NCBI GenBank assembly: GCA_958430865.1
Contig: CAUDNR010000176.1
Span: 4,201-38,714, forward strand
Length of the DNA: 34,514 bases
DNA from: Entrophospora sp. SA101
Lineage: Eukaryota; Glomeromycota; Glomeromycetes; Entrophosporales; Entrophosporaceae
Reading direction: 5' to 3'
Of this stretch, positions 1 through 9,841 are shown one piece after another. The position numbers and the translations under genes are program-made. Each line of letters opens with the position of its first letter. Position 1 is the stretch's first letter. The notes below the pieces were generated by a model. The model saw only the letters and a list, made by a program, of their open reading frames with translations. It was not told where the DNA came from and did no database searches.

Positions 1-584
1 TTGAACTAATAAAAAAATATTTATTGTTAAATTAAATATTGTAAAAAGTGAATCAATAATAATAAATATTTTACCTCATTTAAAAATTCATCACAAATAT
101 TTTGTGAATTATGTAACTTTTTTAATGCAACAATCATATCTTCACAAGATCTTTTATTATGAACCATATTTACATATTTTTTACCATTTATCCATGTAGC
201 TTTGTATACATTTGAAAAACCACCTTCACCTATCTTTTCAATGTCTTTTAATTTGTCATAAGGAATCCATTCAAGATAATCAGCATTATTATATCTTGTT
301 GCTTCAAGTTGTGTACTTTTTATTAATTCATCAATGGTTTTGTTGTCACTGCTCCATCCTTGAGTTAATAATTGTAAATCACAAGATTGACACCATGAAT
401 TATCAGTGTTGTATCTACAACAAGTTGGACATTCACCATATTTTTTCCCCCGTTTGTATGAATATTCATCATTTGATAATAATATTTCTATTTGCAGAAA
501 TGATAAATCCATTTGATTAGAATCTATAAAAATAATAATTATTAGGTATAATAATATTTCTATTTGCAGAAATGATAAATCCAT
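1..584 (-). CDS. TKL-like protein kinase, N-terminal part (runs off left edge)
   Basis: This is the 5' part of a kinase gene whose 3' part lies beyond base 1. The exon runs 584 (or 512) to 75, the intron is 74-6 (GTAAAA...TTAG), and the next exon starts at base 5. A zinc-ribbon-like block (CPTC, nine residues later WCQSC) is followed by the 'IDELIKSTQL' linker and then the kinase N-lobe, with the glycine loop IGEGGFSNVYKA and the lysine in ALKKL. This layout is typical of expanded kinases in arbuscular mycorrhizal fungi; signalling partners are unknown. Two in-frame ATGs (584 and 512) exist because a 72-bp tandem duplication repeats the first codons, so the true start is uncertain. It is a close paralogue of the gene at 669-1887, with the intron at the same place. 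The right splice at the window edge is inferred from that paralogue. Confidence 0.8.
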
Positions 585-622
585 TTGATTAGAATCTATA
601 AAAATAATAATTATTAGGTATA
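476..622. repeat. 72-bp tandem duplication over kinase start codon
   Basis: Bases 476-550 match 548-622 with a period of 72. The unit contains the ATG of the minus-strand kinase and is a multiple of three, so the copies remain in frame and add 24 residues (a repeat of MDLSFLQIEILL) if the upstream ATG is used. The unit also holds the AT-rich upstream sequence, so the duplication could have doubled the transcription or translation start region. Confidence 0.9.
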
Positions 623-668
623 TTAATATTGATATTGAACTTAAAATTAATCAATAATCAATAACTAA

Positions 669-1887
669 TTAACAATAATCACCATTATTATTTCCAATGA
701 TTGTAACTTTGTTGGAGTTGACAGGATGAGGAAGACATATAAAATTTAATATTCTGCTAGTATAAATAGCATTTGGATGAACAGTTGCTGTGATTGTTGA
801 AGGATCATATTCAATCATATTCATTTCTTCAAATATTTTTCCAGTTGGATTTGCTTCATGGAAATAATAATCAATAAATTTTTTAATTTCATCAGCAGTT
901 GGACGTTTGTTTGGATCAGCATCCATACATTTGTAGGCTAATTCAATATAAAGTCTTGGTGTGTTTATTGAGAAGCCGGGTCTTACTCCTTCACATATTT
1001 TGAATGCAAGTTCTCTATCATGTGAAACATTACTAAAAGGTTGTTGACCTGTTGAGATTACTGACATCAATATTCCAAAACTATATATGTCTGATTCAAA
1101 TGTATAGGGTTTACCATTTAATATCTCTGGTGCTAAGTATGGTAATACTCCATATATATTGTTACTTGATGATGTTTGATCAGCTGGAATGGATAATCCT
1201 AAGTCTGCAATAAATGAAGAACCACCATCTTGAAGAATGTTACCAGTGTGAAGATCATGATGAATGAATTTTTGTTCATGAATCTTTTTTAAACCTTCAA
1301 TAATATCATTAAGAATTTCAATTTTTTTCTTCCATTTTAAAATTTTAAATTCTTTTGTTAAATAATTTAGAAGATTTCCTTCTTCCATATATCTCATTAC
1401 AAATATGTGATCTTTTGTGACTGGATCTTGTGTTAATCCATAAATCCTAATTATCAAATCAGCAAATTGATGATCAAATTGAACATAATTTTTGAGCTAA
1501 TAAAAATATTTAATTTAACAATTATAGTTAAATATTTATATTTTAATAAAAAAATAAATAAATGTAATATTTTACCTCATTTAAAAATTTATCAGAGATA
1601 TTTTGTGAATTATGTAATTTTTTTAATACAACAATCATATCTTCACAACATCTTTCATTGCTATTATGATTTACACATTTTTTACCATTTATCCATGTAG
1701 CTTTGTATACAGTTGCAAAACCACCCTCACCTATCTTTTCAATATCTTTTAATTTGTCATAAGAAATCCGTTCAAGATAAGGATTAGCATTATTAAGTTG
1801 TGTACTTTTTATTAATTCATCGATGGTTGTGTTACCATGGATCCATTTGTTTAGAATTTTTTTTGTTTCATATAAAATTTTTGCCAT
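669..1887 (-). CDS. TKL-like protein kinase, complete, two exons
   Basis: Exon 1 is 1887-1576 and exon 2 is 1496-669, with a 79-bp phase-0 intron, giving about 379 residues. An in-frame ATG also exists at 1932; 1887 was preferred because of its CCATGG context, but the choice is not firm. The N-lobe shows IGEGGFATVYKA, VVLKKL and the helix-C glutamate in FLNELKNY across the splice. The C-lobe shows the catalytic loop FIHHDLHTGNIL, ADLGLS in place of DFG, and YLAPEIL. The HRD arginine is replaced by histidine, so this is a non-RD kinase, but the catalytic Asp and Asn and the metal-binding Asp are kept. It lacks the N-terminal zinc-ribbon of its neighbour at 1-584. The tail with HPNAIYTSR and an LP-rich end is typical of these fungal kinases. 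Substrates are unknown. Confidence 0.85.
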
Positions 1888-2148
1888 GGAAATTCTAAAT
1901 AATAATAAATTTGAATTGTGAAAATATCCCATGAAATTGTTTGTCAATGAAATTTATTGTTACACGAATGGAAAATATCACGCGGAAATAGTTTGACAAC
2001 GAAAGAAATATAATTAATAATAGTTAAAAAGCATTTTTTAACCATTAAATTAGTAGCAACTAACACTATTATAAGAAACATCATGTCTCTTAAAATTGCT
2101 TGATATTCAATTGGCTGTTAGTATAAAAGATCAAACAATTAATTTAAA
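1888..2148. other. Kinase upstream region, no gene
   Basis: AT-rich upstream sequence of the kinase ending at 669. TTATTATTTAG at about 1900 could be a 5' UTR splice acceptor. I see no coding fragment, RNA gene or repeat here. Confidence 0.4.
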
Positions 2149-2600
2149 CCAGTTTTTGAATTTCAACCATTTAAAGACTGGACTACTGCTTTATCTAAAG
2201 AAATTCTTGCAACAGAAAAACGAGAATTAAAAGTTAATACAAAATGTTGATTATTTGGAAAAAATATAGATTTTGTTAAATTCAAGGCCAATACCAATGA
2301 AAATAATGGTAAATACTGACAACGATCTTATACAAGAGACAGGTATATTTTTATTAGCAACTCATAAAGGAAGTTATGATCTTGGTGAAAATACGTAATA
2401 TTCATGCAAAATAATTCTAATAAATTAAATTTGAGAGTGTAATATGTAAGGATGAAAGAATTAGAAAATTAGCATTTAAAGATTAATAGATTGATTAGAT
2501 CTTCTTGGTAAAGAAACTGGTTCACCATGGGAATTAACAATTGATGATAATTTTTCATTTTGGGTTGCTTCTTCTAATGTTATGTAATTATAAGATCAGA
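2149..2600 (+). pseudogene. Decayed Nudix-like (ADP-sugar diphosphatase-like) gene remnant
   Basis: Short reading stretches survive between stops. FQPFKDWTTALSKEI is followed, after a stop, by LFGKNIDFVKFKANTNENNGK. The order 'PFKDW...L', then 'FGxxxxFVKFKA', resembles the N-terminal part of ADP-sugar diphosphatase-type Nudix hydrolases. Further down are LLATHKGSYDLG and a longer open piece (LLGKETGSPWELTIDDNFSF), which I cannot place and which may come from a different gene. Several stops and frame changes rule out a working product. The family assignment rests on one short similarity and is tentative. Confidence 0.35.
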
Positions 2601-3068
2601 TGACATCATTATTTCTCAAAGTGAGTAATATTTATTATATTGGTTAAATTTAAACTTTACAAAATGTGAAGATTAGGTTGAAGTTTAATAAATTCTTTAA
2701 ATTCTTAACATTGTTAATCAATCTATTTATTGTTCAAATGATTTTAAGTGTTACAACACTTTGAGAGGACCTATTTATTTTTGATATTTTATTTAGTGTA
2801 AATATGTATATACTGTATATACATTTGATAATTTCTTGTATATGTTATTTGTATCAGGATCAATGTTTCTAATATTTTTATTATACAAAGCAATCTAGTA
2901 AAATAGATTGTACTTCCTTCATTGATTACCAGAATCTCATAATCAAAGTGAAATTAATTTATTTATTTGGGTGGAGCTTGCTGGAATATTTTCCATAATC
3001 CTTATCATTTAAATTTTTATATTGCTCGAAAACAAAAAAGCCTTTATAAAGTAATAATAACGAAAGGA

Positions 3069-3245
3069 ATGGCTTATCAAGAAAGTCAAGCATCGCCACC
3101 ACAAATATATCAAAATGCGTATACACCAGAGTATTGAATTATCAGCAAACACCTCAAATGCAAGTAGATTCTCTATCAAGAGAATGGAGATTTGTGCTAT
3201 TTGATTGTTTTACTGACAAGAGATTATGTGAACAAATGTATTTTT
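3069..3245 (+). pseudogene. PLAC8-like gene fragment
   Basis: An ATG at 3069 opens MAYQESQASPPQIYQNAYTP and hits a stop at 3135-3137. After a one-base frame change the text continues NYQQTPQMQ..., SREWRFVLFDCFTDKRLCEQM. A Gln/Pro/Tyr-rich N-terminus followed by 'W..LFDCF.D...C' is the beginning of PLAC8/cysteine-rich domain proteins, which are membrane-associated and linked to metal handling or cell size in other eukaryotes. A possible GT donor follows at about 3239 (AAATGTATTT), and a possible next exon (GGRRAKLGAND) lies near 3381. The cysteine-rich core (CCPC type) is not found. This is most likely a frameshifted, truncated pseudogene. Confidence 0.5.
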
Positions 3246-3249
3246 AATT

Positions 3250-4689
3250 AAAAATCGTTATTAGTTTTAAACGGTTTTTATTCTTGTTTCTGCCCGTGTG
3301 TCAATTTTGTAAGTTAATAATTAAGATTTCCTATAAGTAAAAGATACTTACCATTCATTATGTACACATCCATTATTAGGGTGGCAGAAGAGCTAAACTC
3401 GGTGCTAATGATAGTCGACGTATTGTTATGACTATTATATCATTGTAAATAAAAATTCCTGGATCTAATGCTCAGAATCAGAAAATTTCCGATCCTATTT
3501 CAGTTTTTAAAATTTTAATCTGAATTTTCGGGTTGTTGGTCCGAAAAACCCGAAAACTTTTTGGATTGTACCAATTATATTGTACTACCACCTATCATAA
3601 TTTTATACAACTGACGCAAGATGCAAGACTCAATTCATGGCGCAAGCATGATTTATGATAATTTCTTAGCCAACAAAACCTTTCAAGCTGTGAAAACATT
3701 GATGCTACACTCAAAATCATGTAATAAATAAAAAGTTTAGTTTTAAATTAATTCATACACGCATCGAATTGCATCTTGCATCTGAATTACGTCTTATATT
3801 ATGAATTGCCTTTGCGTCATGCATAACACCAACATGTACGTATGATAATTAATATACATTAATCGTTCGCTTTTTATTGGAAGTCTAAACTTAACGCCCA
3901 TTATGTTAATGGTTACTAGAATTAAAAACTGATTTCGCCCAACACCCTTAAATCAGTAATTTTTATAAATATAGTATCCAACAAAAGTTTCTTTTACACC
4001 TGTTAATGAACATTATGAAACAAATTAAGTTGCTTTACTCAGTCGTAAGAAAGTTGAAAGAGAAATTGATTCTAAAAAAAAAAAAAAACAAAATAAAAGT
4101 AAAAATCGAATCATCAAGATCAAGATATTATGTTGAGCTACACTTGATACTTCAGGGTTGTATAACAGTTTACGATGTTTGGAGAAAATGGCTTATCTAT
4201 TTATTTATAAAATTTATACACACACTTTGACCCTTGACTCTTAATTCTATATACGTAGAATAACAAAAAAATTTGGTATTGTTTTGAAAGCATTTTTAGA
4301 ATATTTGAAGTTTATTAATCTGTTGATAAAATAAAATCAACGCACTTTCATCAAAATGGTCAAATACATTTTAAATGGAGAATAAAATAATTGGCAATCA
4401 AGAAATTCCTTGCAAGTGATAGTCCAGTTGATATTTGGTATATTTCATTTTGATATTTTTATGTCGTTCTTATTCAAATAATCAAGTGATTTGTTTTTCT
4501 GTATATGAAATTGGGCGTTGAATATTTTCCTTTTGAATGACATAATATCTAATAAGGTTTCGTTCAATATTAGTATTTCTTTGTGATTTCGTTAAACCTC
4601 TCTAAATATTTATATTGCATCAACTATACGAATTAAATAAAGGTTGATTTTATCAGTCAAAATCAGATAGTATATCTTTGGATCCTTAT
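3250..4689. other. Gene-poor AT-rich spacer with decayed sequence
   Basis: No intact gene is visible. A short open stretch at about 4006-4230 contains a run of 13 A and reads like a frame-broken coding remnant (lysine-rich, then YVELHLILQG), but no family is recognised. Around 3440-3560 a G+C-richer stretch with repeated 'cgaaaa' and 'ttcgggt' words looks like an old repeat. Confidence 0.4.
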
Positions 4690-4856
4690 CAGTGTTTTGG
4701 CCACCAAACTATTTTGAAGAGGCAAAACTCAAAACTAAAATCAAAAGAAAGTTATTCATAAGTCAAAACTAAATCGAAAGTTCTAGTTTCGACTTATGGC
4801 AAAACTTTTTGACTTTTGCACAGTCGCGAAACTCTACAGTTTTGGAAACCAATACT
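4690..4856 (+). mobile_element. MITE-like dispersed repeat, copy 1
   Basis: About 167 bp. It begins CAGTGTTTTGGCCACCAAAC and ends TTTGGAAACCAATACT, which are imperfect inverted copies of each other (roughly 18-20 bp). The interior, TTTTGAAGAGGCAAAACTCA and onward, recurs in reverse orientation at 27684-27839, so this is a dispersed family. The inside is full of 'caaaactaaa' words. Target duplications are not clear. It is too short to encode a transposase. Confidence 0.6.
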
Positions 4857-5529
4857 AATCTTTGTTATGAATCATTATAGAAGCAATTCAGAAATGGATT
4901 AAATAAAGATATGGAAGATGATAATTATGATATATAAAGTGAAGAAAAAGATGCTCATCTTAATAATGATATCATTAAAGCTCCGAGGTACTGATTTGAT
5001 TCGAATTTAATTAAATGAGAATTCTTAAATTTGTTTTGACAAATTAGAATCAAACCCACATTCGGGTTTTAAAAGTTACTTCACATATAAAAGCACATAA
5101 AATTCATCGGGGTGTGAGTTTAAATGCAATTTTCTTATGTGTTCAATAGATTCGTTGAAACGGGGCTTGCTTATTCTAGTCGTAAGCAAGTATTTATCAA
5201 TTTGTCAATTTTAAATTTTTAAGTTTAAAAATCCGATCTTATTAGAATCGAATCCAGTGCTTTTTTGAATATGGATCGCTTTAAAATCTGACATGATTCG
5301 AATTGTTCGAGCCTAATTAAAACATATAAAAAAATGGCTAGGAAACTAATTGATGAGTGTAAATAGCTAGGTTGAGCGATACAATGAAGTTATTAGTATT
5401 ATATGTAGGTATGTTAATCGATTGATTTTTCACAATCGATTATAAACTGATTAGATTGGCGAATTGAAACAACCGATTGTAATCGTTTTTTATATTGCGA
5501 GTATAAATTTAAAAAAATGAATGTAATAA
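4857..5529. other. Spacer, no gene seen
   Basis: AT-rich. Scattered 'attcgaat' and 'aatcgatt' words near 5000-5490 give short palindromes (for example TTAATCGATTGA around 5413), suggesting worn repeats. No coding region is supported. Confidence 0.4.
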
Positions 5530-5880
5530 TAATAAACCGTTTGAAAAAATTATTCTATAAATTATGTAAATTGTTTAATGCAACAATCTTATCTTTGCAA
5601 CATCTTTTGTAATTATTATAATTTTCACCATTTATCCAAGTAGTTTTGTATATAGTTGCAAAACCACCTTTGCCTATCTTTTTAATTCATCATAAGAAAA
5701 TCCATTGAAAATATATAGAATTATAATATATATTAGCTTTATGTACTTTTTATTAATTCATCAATAGCTTCACTTCATTATAATTGTGGATCACATGATT
5801 TACATCAATTACAAATTGGACATTCGCAATGTCTTTTTCTTCTTTTGTTTGAATATTCATCATTATCATTTGCGTTAATA
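5530..5880 (-). pseudogene. TKL-like kinase N-terminal pseudogene
   Basis: Reading the minus strand from about 5880 gives NDNDEYSNKRRKRHCECPIC and a damaged zinc ribbon (CKSCDPQ). Then, in other frames and between stops, come the linker, IGKGGFATIYKTTWINGENY and CCKDKIVALNNLHNL. It is collinear with the first exons of the two kinases at 1-1.9 kb. Compared with them, several codons are lost between the 'EWIPYDKLKDIEKIG' equivalent and the glycine loop, and in-frame TGA codons are present. The C-lobe is absent. It is a dead tandem relative of the kinase pair. Confidence 0.75.
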
Positions 5881-5981
5881 GAAATATTATTGTGGTGCCC
5901 GTCTTCATTTAAACTTCCAAATTCAAAAGATTTTTAGGGAAGGTGATTTTTGGGGGACAAAATAAAAAATTTGTTTAAAAA

Positions 5982-7926
5982 ATGGAAAAAGCTAACAATA
6001 ATGTCATAAGTAATAAATCAAAGGAACCACCAAAACCAATCTATATATTTCGTAAACATGAAGAACAAATTAATTTCTTGAGATTTTTTAATGAAAATAA
6101 AAATTTTTTTTCTGGGTAAAAAATAAAATAAATTGATAAATATTAAATATTAATAATGAAGATAATTTTGTTTATTTATATGTTATATTGTGTTAGATAG
6201 AGATGAAAATGGTGAACTTATTTTATGGAACTTTAAAATTAAAAGACCAATCATGAAATTCAATGCACATGATCAAGGTATTTTGAAATTTGATATATTT
6301 GAATCTTTTAATGATAATGATGATAATGATGATAAAAGTGATGAAAAAAAAATTATATTAATCAGGTAAGAAAAATATTTTTAGCATAAAAAATATATTA
6401 AATAAAATCAAATGCCAACATATTTATGCGTAATGTGTATATGTATTAGCCATGGAAGAGATGATTATTTAAAAATCTGGAAACTTGATAAACTTAAACT
6501 TGATCAATTGAATGAAGAGTCGACCACCTTTACTAGTAGTGGTAGTGTTGGTGTTGAAAATGTTGAGAATTTAATAAAACTTGATAAAAAAATTATAATA
6601 AACTTTAGAAATTTTTGTAAATTTGGTGCATGTGAAAAAGGTATGTTATGTTCACTAGATTTAGATTTATTATATAAATCTATAATTAATATATATTCAA
6701 ACTGTATATTTATTTATTAATGATTATTTATTCTAAAAAAGTCAGAAATTCTAAAGATTTTTTGATAGCTGTGCCAAGCAACATATCAACTAATGATGTA
6801 AAAATTAAAAACATCTGTTCTGACTATTTATTTCTCTTTCACATTTCAAAATTTGATCAAGTTTGTTAATTATTAATTAATTATATAGATTGATTTAATA
6901 TTTTCAGCAAATCCAAAAAAAATCTTGAATTCAACCAAACTTGATGGAAACTCAGGTTTTATTTCCATTTTTTTTTTTTCTTCAATTAATTTTTATATTT
7001 TTATTTTAAAAATATATTTATATTTATGTTATTTCTAGGACGGTGCATGGCATTGAAATTATTTCATAATCCTAATGACGAAACACCACATGATTACTTT
7101 ATGTTATTAATTTATGATAATGGATATGTTAAATTATGGACAATTAATAATTCTATTGATGATGATAAAAAATCGGAAAGAAAGGATAATGAATGTGAAT
7201 GCAAAGTAGTTCAAAATTGGTGTAAAAAAGAACATAAAGGACATGGTATTATAAGTCTGCCTTTTTTAATGTGTGTTTTTATGTGCAGTTATAATGATGG
7301 ATTGACTTTATACTAATTATTATAATGCAATGTAATGTAATAGGTATGGCAATTGATGTTTCATTAGATAGAAAATTTGCAATCTCAACAGCTAGTGACA
7401 ACAAAATTGTTAAATATACTTTTACTGAGGTTTGAATTGAATTTTTATCCCTAAAAATAAACAATTCTAATTTATTCTTTATTCTTTTATAATCAATTAA
7501 TTAATTTAACTAAATAATAATAATATCTAAAGTCCTTAGCAAATGAACCAATAGTTGATAGTGTATTGTTAAAATATTCGGGAATCTCTGATGTAAGAAT
7601 ACGTTCTGATGGTAAAATTTTTGCCACTGCTGGTTGGGATTCAAAGTAAGTAATTATTGATATTCACCATTATCATTATTATTATTATCACTATTATTAA
7701 ATTTATTATTATTATTAATTTAAAAATAAAATGAAGAATACGGGTCTTTTCTTCTAAATCTTTAAAACCACTAGCAATACTATCATATCATCGTGATAGT
7801 GTTTACACTATAGACTTCACAAAAATCATCACCTTTGTCACTACAAAAAAGGTTGATCAAAATAATAATAATTACTTAATTGGTGGTGGAAAAGATCAAA
7901 GAATTAGTCTATGGGAAATTTATTAA
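5982..7926 (+). CDS. ASA1: WD40 protein, ASTRA-associated protein 1 (ASA1) family
   Basis: Nine exons: 5982-6115, 6201-6365, 6450-6640, 6742-6797, 6889-6955, 7039-7245, 7344-7429, 7533-7645 and 7737-7926. All join with GT-AG signals and consistent phase, giving 402 residues, close to the size of fungal ASA1. The product is a WD40 propeller. [19 protein letters not shown] and [13 protein letters not shown] form the first blade, [13 protein letters not shown] the next. The C-terminal signature [24 protein letters not shown] and [16 protein letters not shown] is characteristic of the ASA1/GNB1L group. In yeast ASA1 is part of the ASTRA/TTT complex that assembles PIKK kinases; this role is transferred by family. 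Exon 4 (56 nt) and exon 5 (67 nt) are the least certain joins. The start ATG is the first in frame. Confidence 0.9.
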
Positions 7927-8389
7927 ATATGCATGTATTTTTTATTTGCAAAAATTATATTAATTTTTAATAAAATAGATTTTATAATTCTAATTTTTAA
8001 CTCACTAAACATCTTTTGAACAGACTTTGCAATTTCTTTAATTGGACCATGTGGATGACAATTAGTTGCTGAGTAGAAATCTATTATGGCAATGGACTTT
8101 TTTCAGATCTGCTTTGTAATAGCTATTATTATCAATAATTGATTGTCAAGATTGGATTGCTCAGCACATTTCATTTATCTTCTTTTCTATAACTTGTATT
8201 AGTACCCTAATTTAAATTAATAACTGATTCTAATATTCTTGCCCAATTTAATTTGTTGGTCCATTCCCTAATATCAATTCAAATAATTTAATTGATTTTA
8301 AAGAACATTTGCAAAAAACTAATGAAATAAAATGAAATCACTCACAAGATTAGTATTAGTATTTAAAGCATTTTATTTAATTAGGTTTT
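7927..8389. other. 3' region of ASA1, no further gene
   Basis: AT-rich sequence downstream of the ASA1 stop. I see no supported gene. Confidence 0.4.
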
Positions 8390-8832
8390 CTCTCTGTGTG
8401 ATTTTTTTACATCACATTTCCTTCTTCACTTGTTGTTTATTAACAGTTTCTTTTCCTTTGCTGGCTCTTCATTTATCCCGGAAATCCTTAGATTTATTTA
8501 TCTTGCAAATTTCTTTGCTTTTTCCCTTTACACTTTCAATTTTATTTCGCAAATTGCTAGCAGTTTCTATACATTTATCTTTTACACCTTTGACAACTTC
8601 TTTAGCCTTATCAATTAAACTCCTAGTTTATTTCTTTGCATTTCAAAGTAATTCCTGTGCCTTTGTTTTTACACCTTTAGCAGCTCCCTTAATTTTAACT
8701 GCTAAATTTCCAATAGCCCCCTTTCCTTAGTCTTTTGTCTTTCACATCTTCAGTAATTTCTTGATTTTTGACTCCTTCGATAGTTTTTTTGCCGTTGAAA
8801 ACCTTTCTGCCTTTATTGAAGGCTATTCTTTT
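8390..8832 (-). pseudogene. Decayed LEA-like (late embryogenesis abundant-like) gene
   Basis: The minus strand carries a Lys/Ala/Gly-rich reading stretch broken by at least three stops and one frame change. From about 8823 it reads GRKVFNGKKTIEGVKNQEIT, then AVKIKGAAKGVKTKAQELL, then SLIDKAKEVVKGVKDKCIET and NLRNKIESVKGKSKE. The recurring 'K-A/G-x-x-V-K-x-K-A' spacing resembles the 11-residue amphipathic repeats of group 3 LEA proteins, or the related CsbD-type stress proteins. Such proteins protect against desiccation, but this copy cannot be made intact. An uninterrupted plus-strand reading of 132 codons here is a shadow of the biased composition. Confidence 0.5.
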
Positions 8833-9841
8833 ACTTTTCCTTGATAATCGCAAGCATCAATGTTGCACAGAAAAGAAAACGGGCGCGCTTCTATGACCCC
8901 CAAACAATATACAATTTGTGGCAGAATATTTACATTTCCTTTTTTCTTATTATTACTGTATATTCAATTTTAAATAAAGTCATTAAAGGAAAAAAATAAA
9001 ATTAAAGTCCTCAAAATAAATAATATTTGAATCTCTTAACCCACAATTTTTATTTTTCAAAATATGAAAAGCATTCAGGATATTTATACTGAAATTTTAT
9101 TTCCAAGATGAAAACTTGTAAATCACCTTTATTCTAAAATTGAGATTTTTTATTCCAAAATGAACGGTTTTTATAAACAAATCCTTATTACTTTGATTAC
9201 CATCTTCGTCGTCAATTTCACTATCACCATATTTCGTTTTCATTTTTTCATTATTGTAATAATTGTTTGGCTATTCAAAATTAAGAAGTAAAAGTTATTA
9301 TATCTATATTAATCCTCATCTGAAAAATATTAATCAGATCTCCACGCCCCAAATGATGCGATTCTATGGGTGGTTTGATTTTTATTGTTGCTGATAATGG
9401 CGATAAAATCGATCAAATTAAAATTAAAAAAAAAGAATCGGGGAATATGGGTCCTTGATAGAATGTAATTATTCAATGAACGAGCAGAAATTATTATCAG
9501 AATGGAAACTTGTCTTGATCTTTTTCGTCTTCCTCCCCTTTCGGCAGAGTAAGTGAAAAACTGAGGCGTAAAATAAATGTTTTCCAAGACGGAAAATGAT
9601 GGTATAATATATTGGCGCCATTCACCGTCTACTTCATCTAGATCCAACCAAAAAAATTTATCTTGAAATGTAAAATCGTATGTTAAACATATTCATGGTT
9701 TTACAAAAATCGATCTCTAGTTGTGTCGTTACGGTGAACCCTATCAATTTGTTTTTAAATAAACTGTTACTCGTTACTGTTATAAGATCTTGTTGATCAA
9801 AATAATTTTTATCAATATATGGAAAGGAAAATTGTCACATA
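8833..9841. other. Spacer upstream of PPR gene
   Basis: Mostly AT-rich. A minus-strand open stretch at 9330-9647 begins with TTG rather than ATG and has no recognisable motif apart from a basic RGGRRKRSRQ segment. It is not called as a gene. Bases 9660-9841 are the likely promoter and leader of the PPR gene. Confidence 0.35.

Noticed and set aside
212..520. Plus-strand open stretch of 102 codons
   Set aside because: It is antisense to the kinase exon, which has clear motifs; the plus reading is Ile/His/Leu-rich without any domain.
8332..8730. Plus-strand open stretch of 132 codons, Leu/Phe/Ser-rich
   Set aside because: The opposite strand shows the LEA-like Lys/Ala repeats; the hydrophobic plus-strand reading is the complement of that composition.
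9330..9647. Minus-strand 105-codon open stretch
   Set aside because: It begins with TTG rather than ATG, has no recognised motif, and its downstream half is Ile/Asn-rich as expected for non-coding AT-rich DNA.
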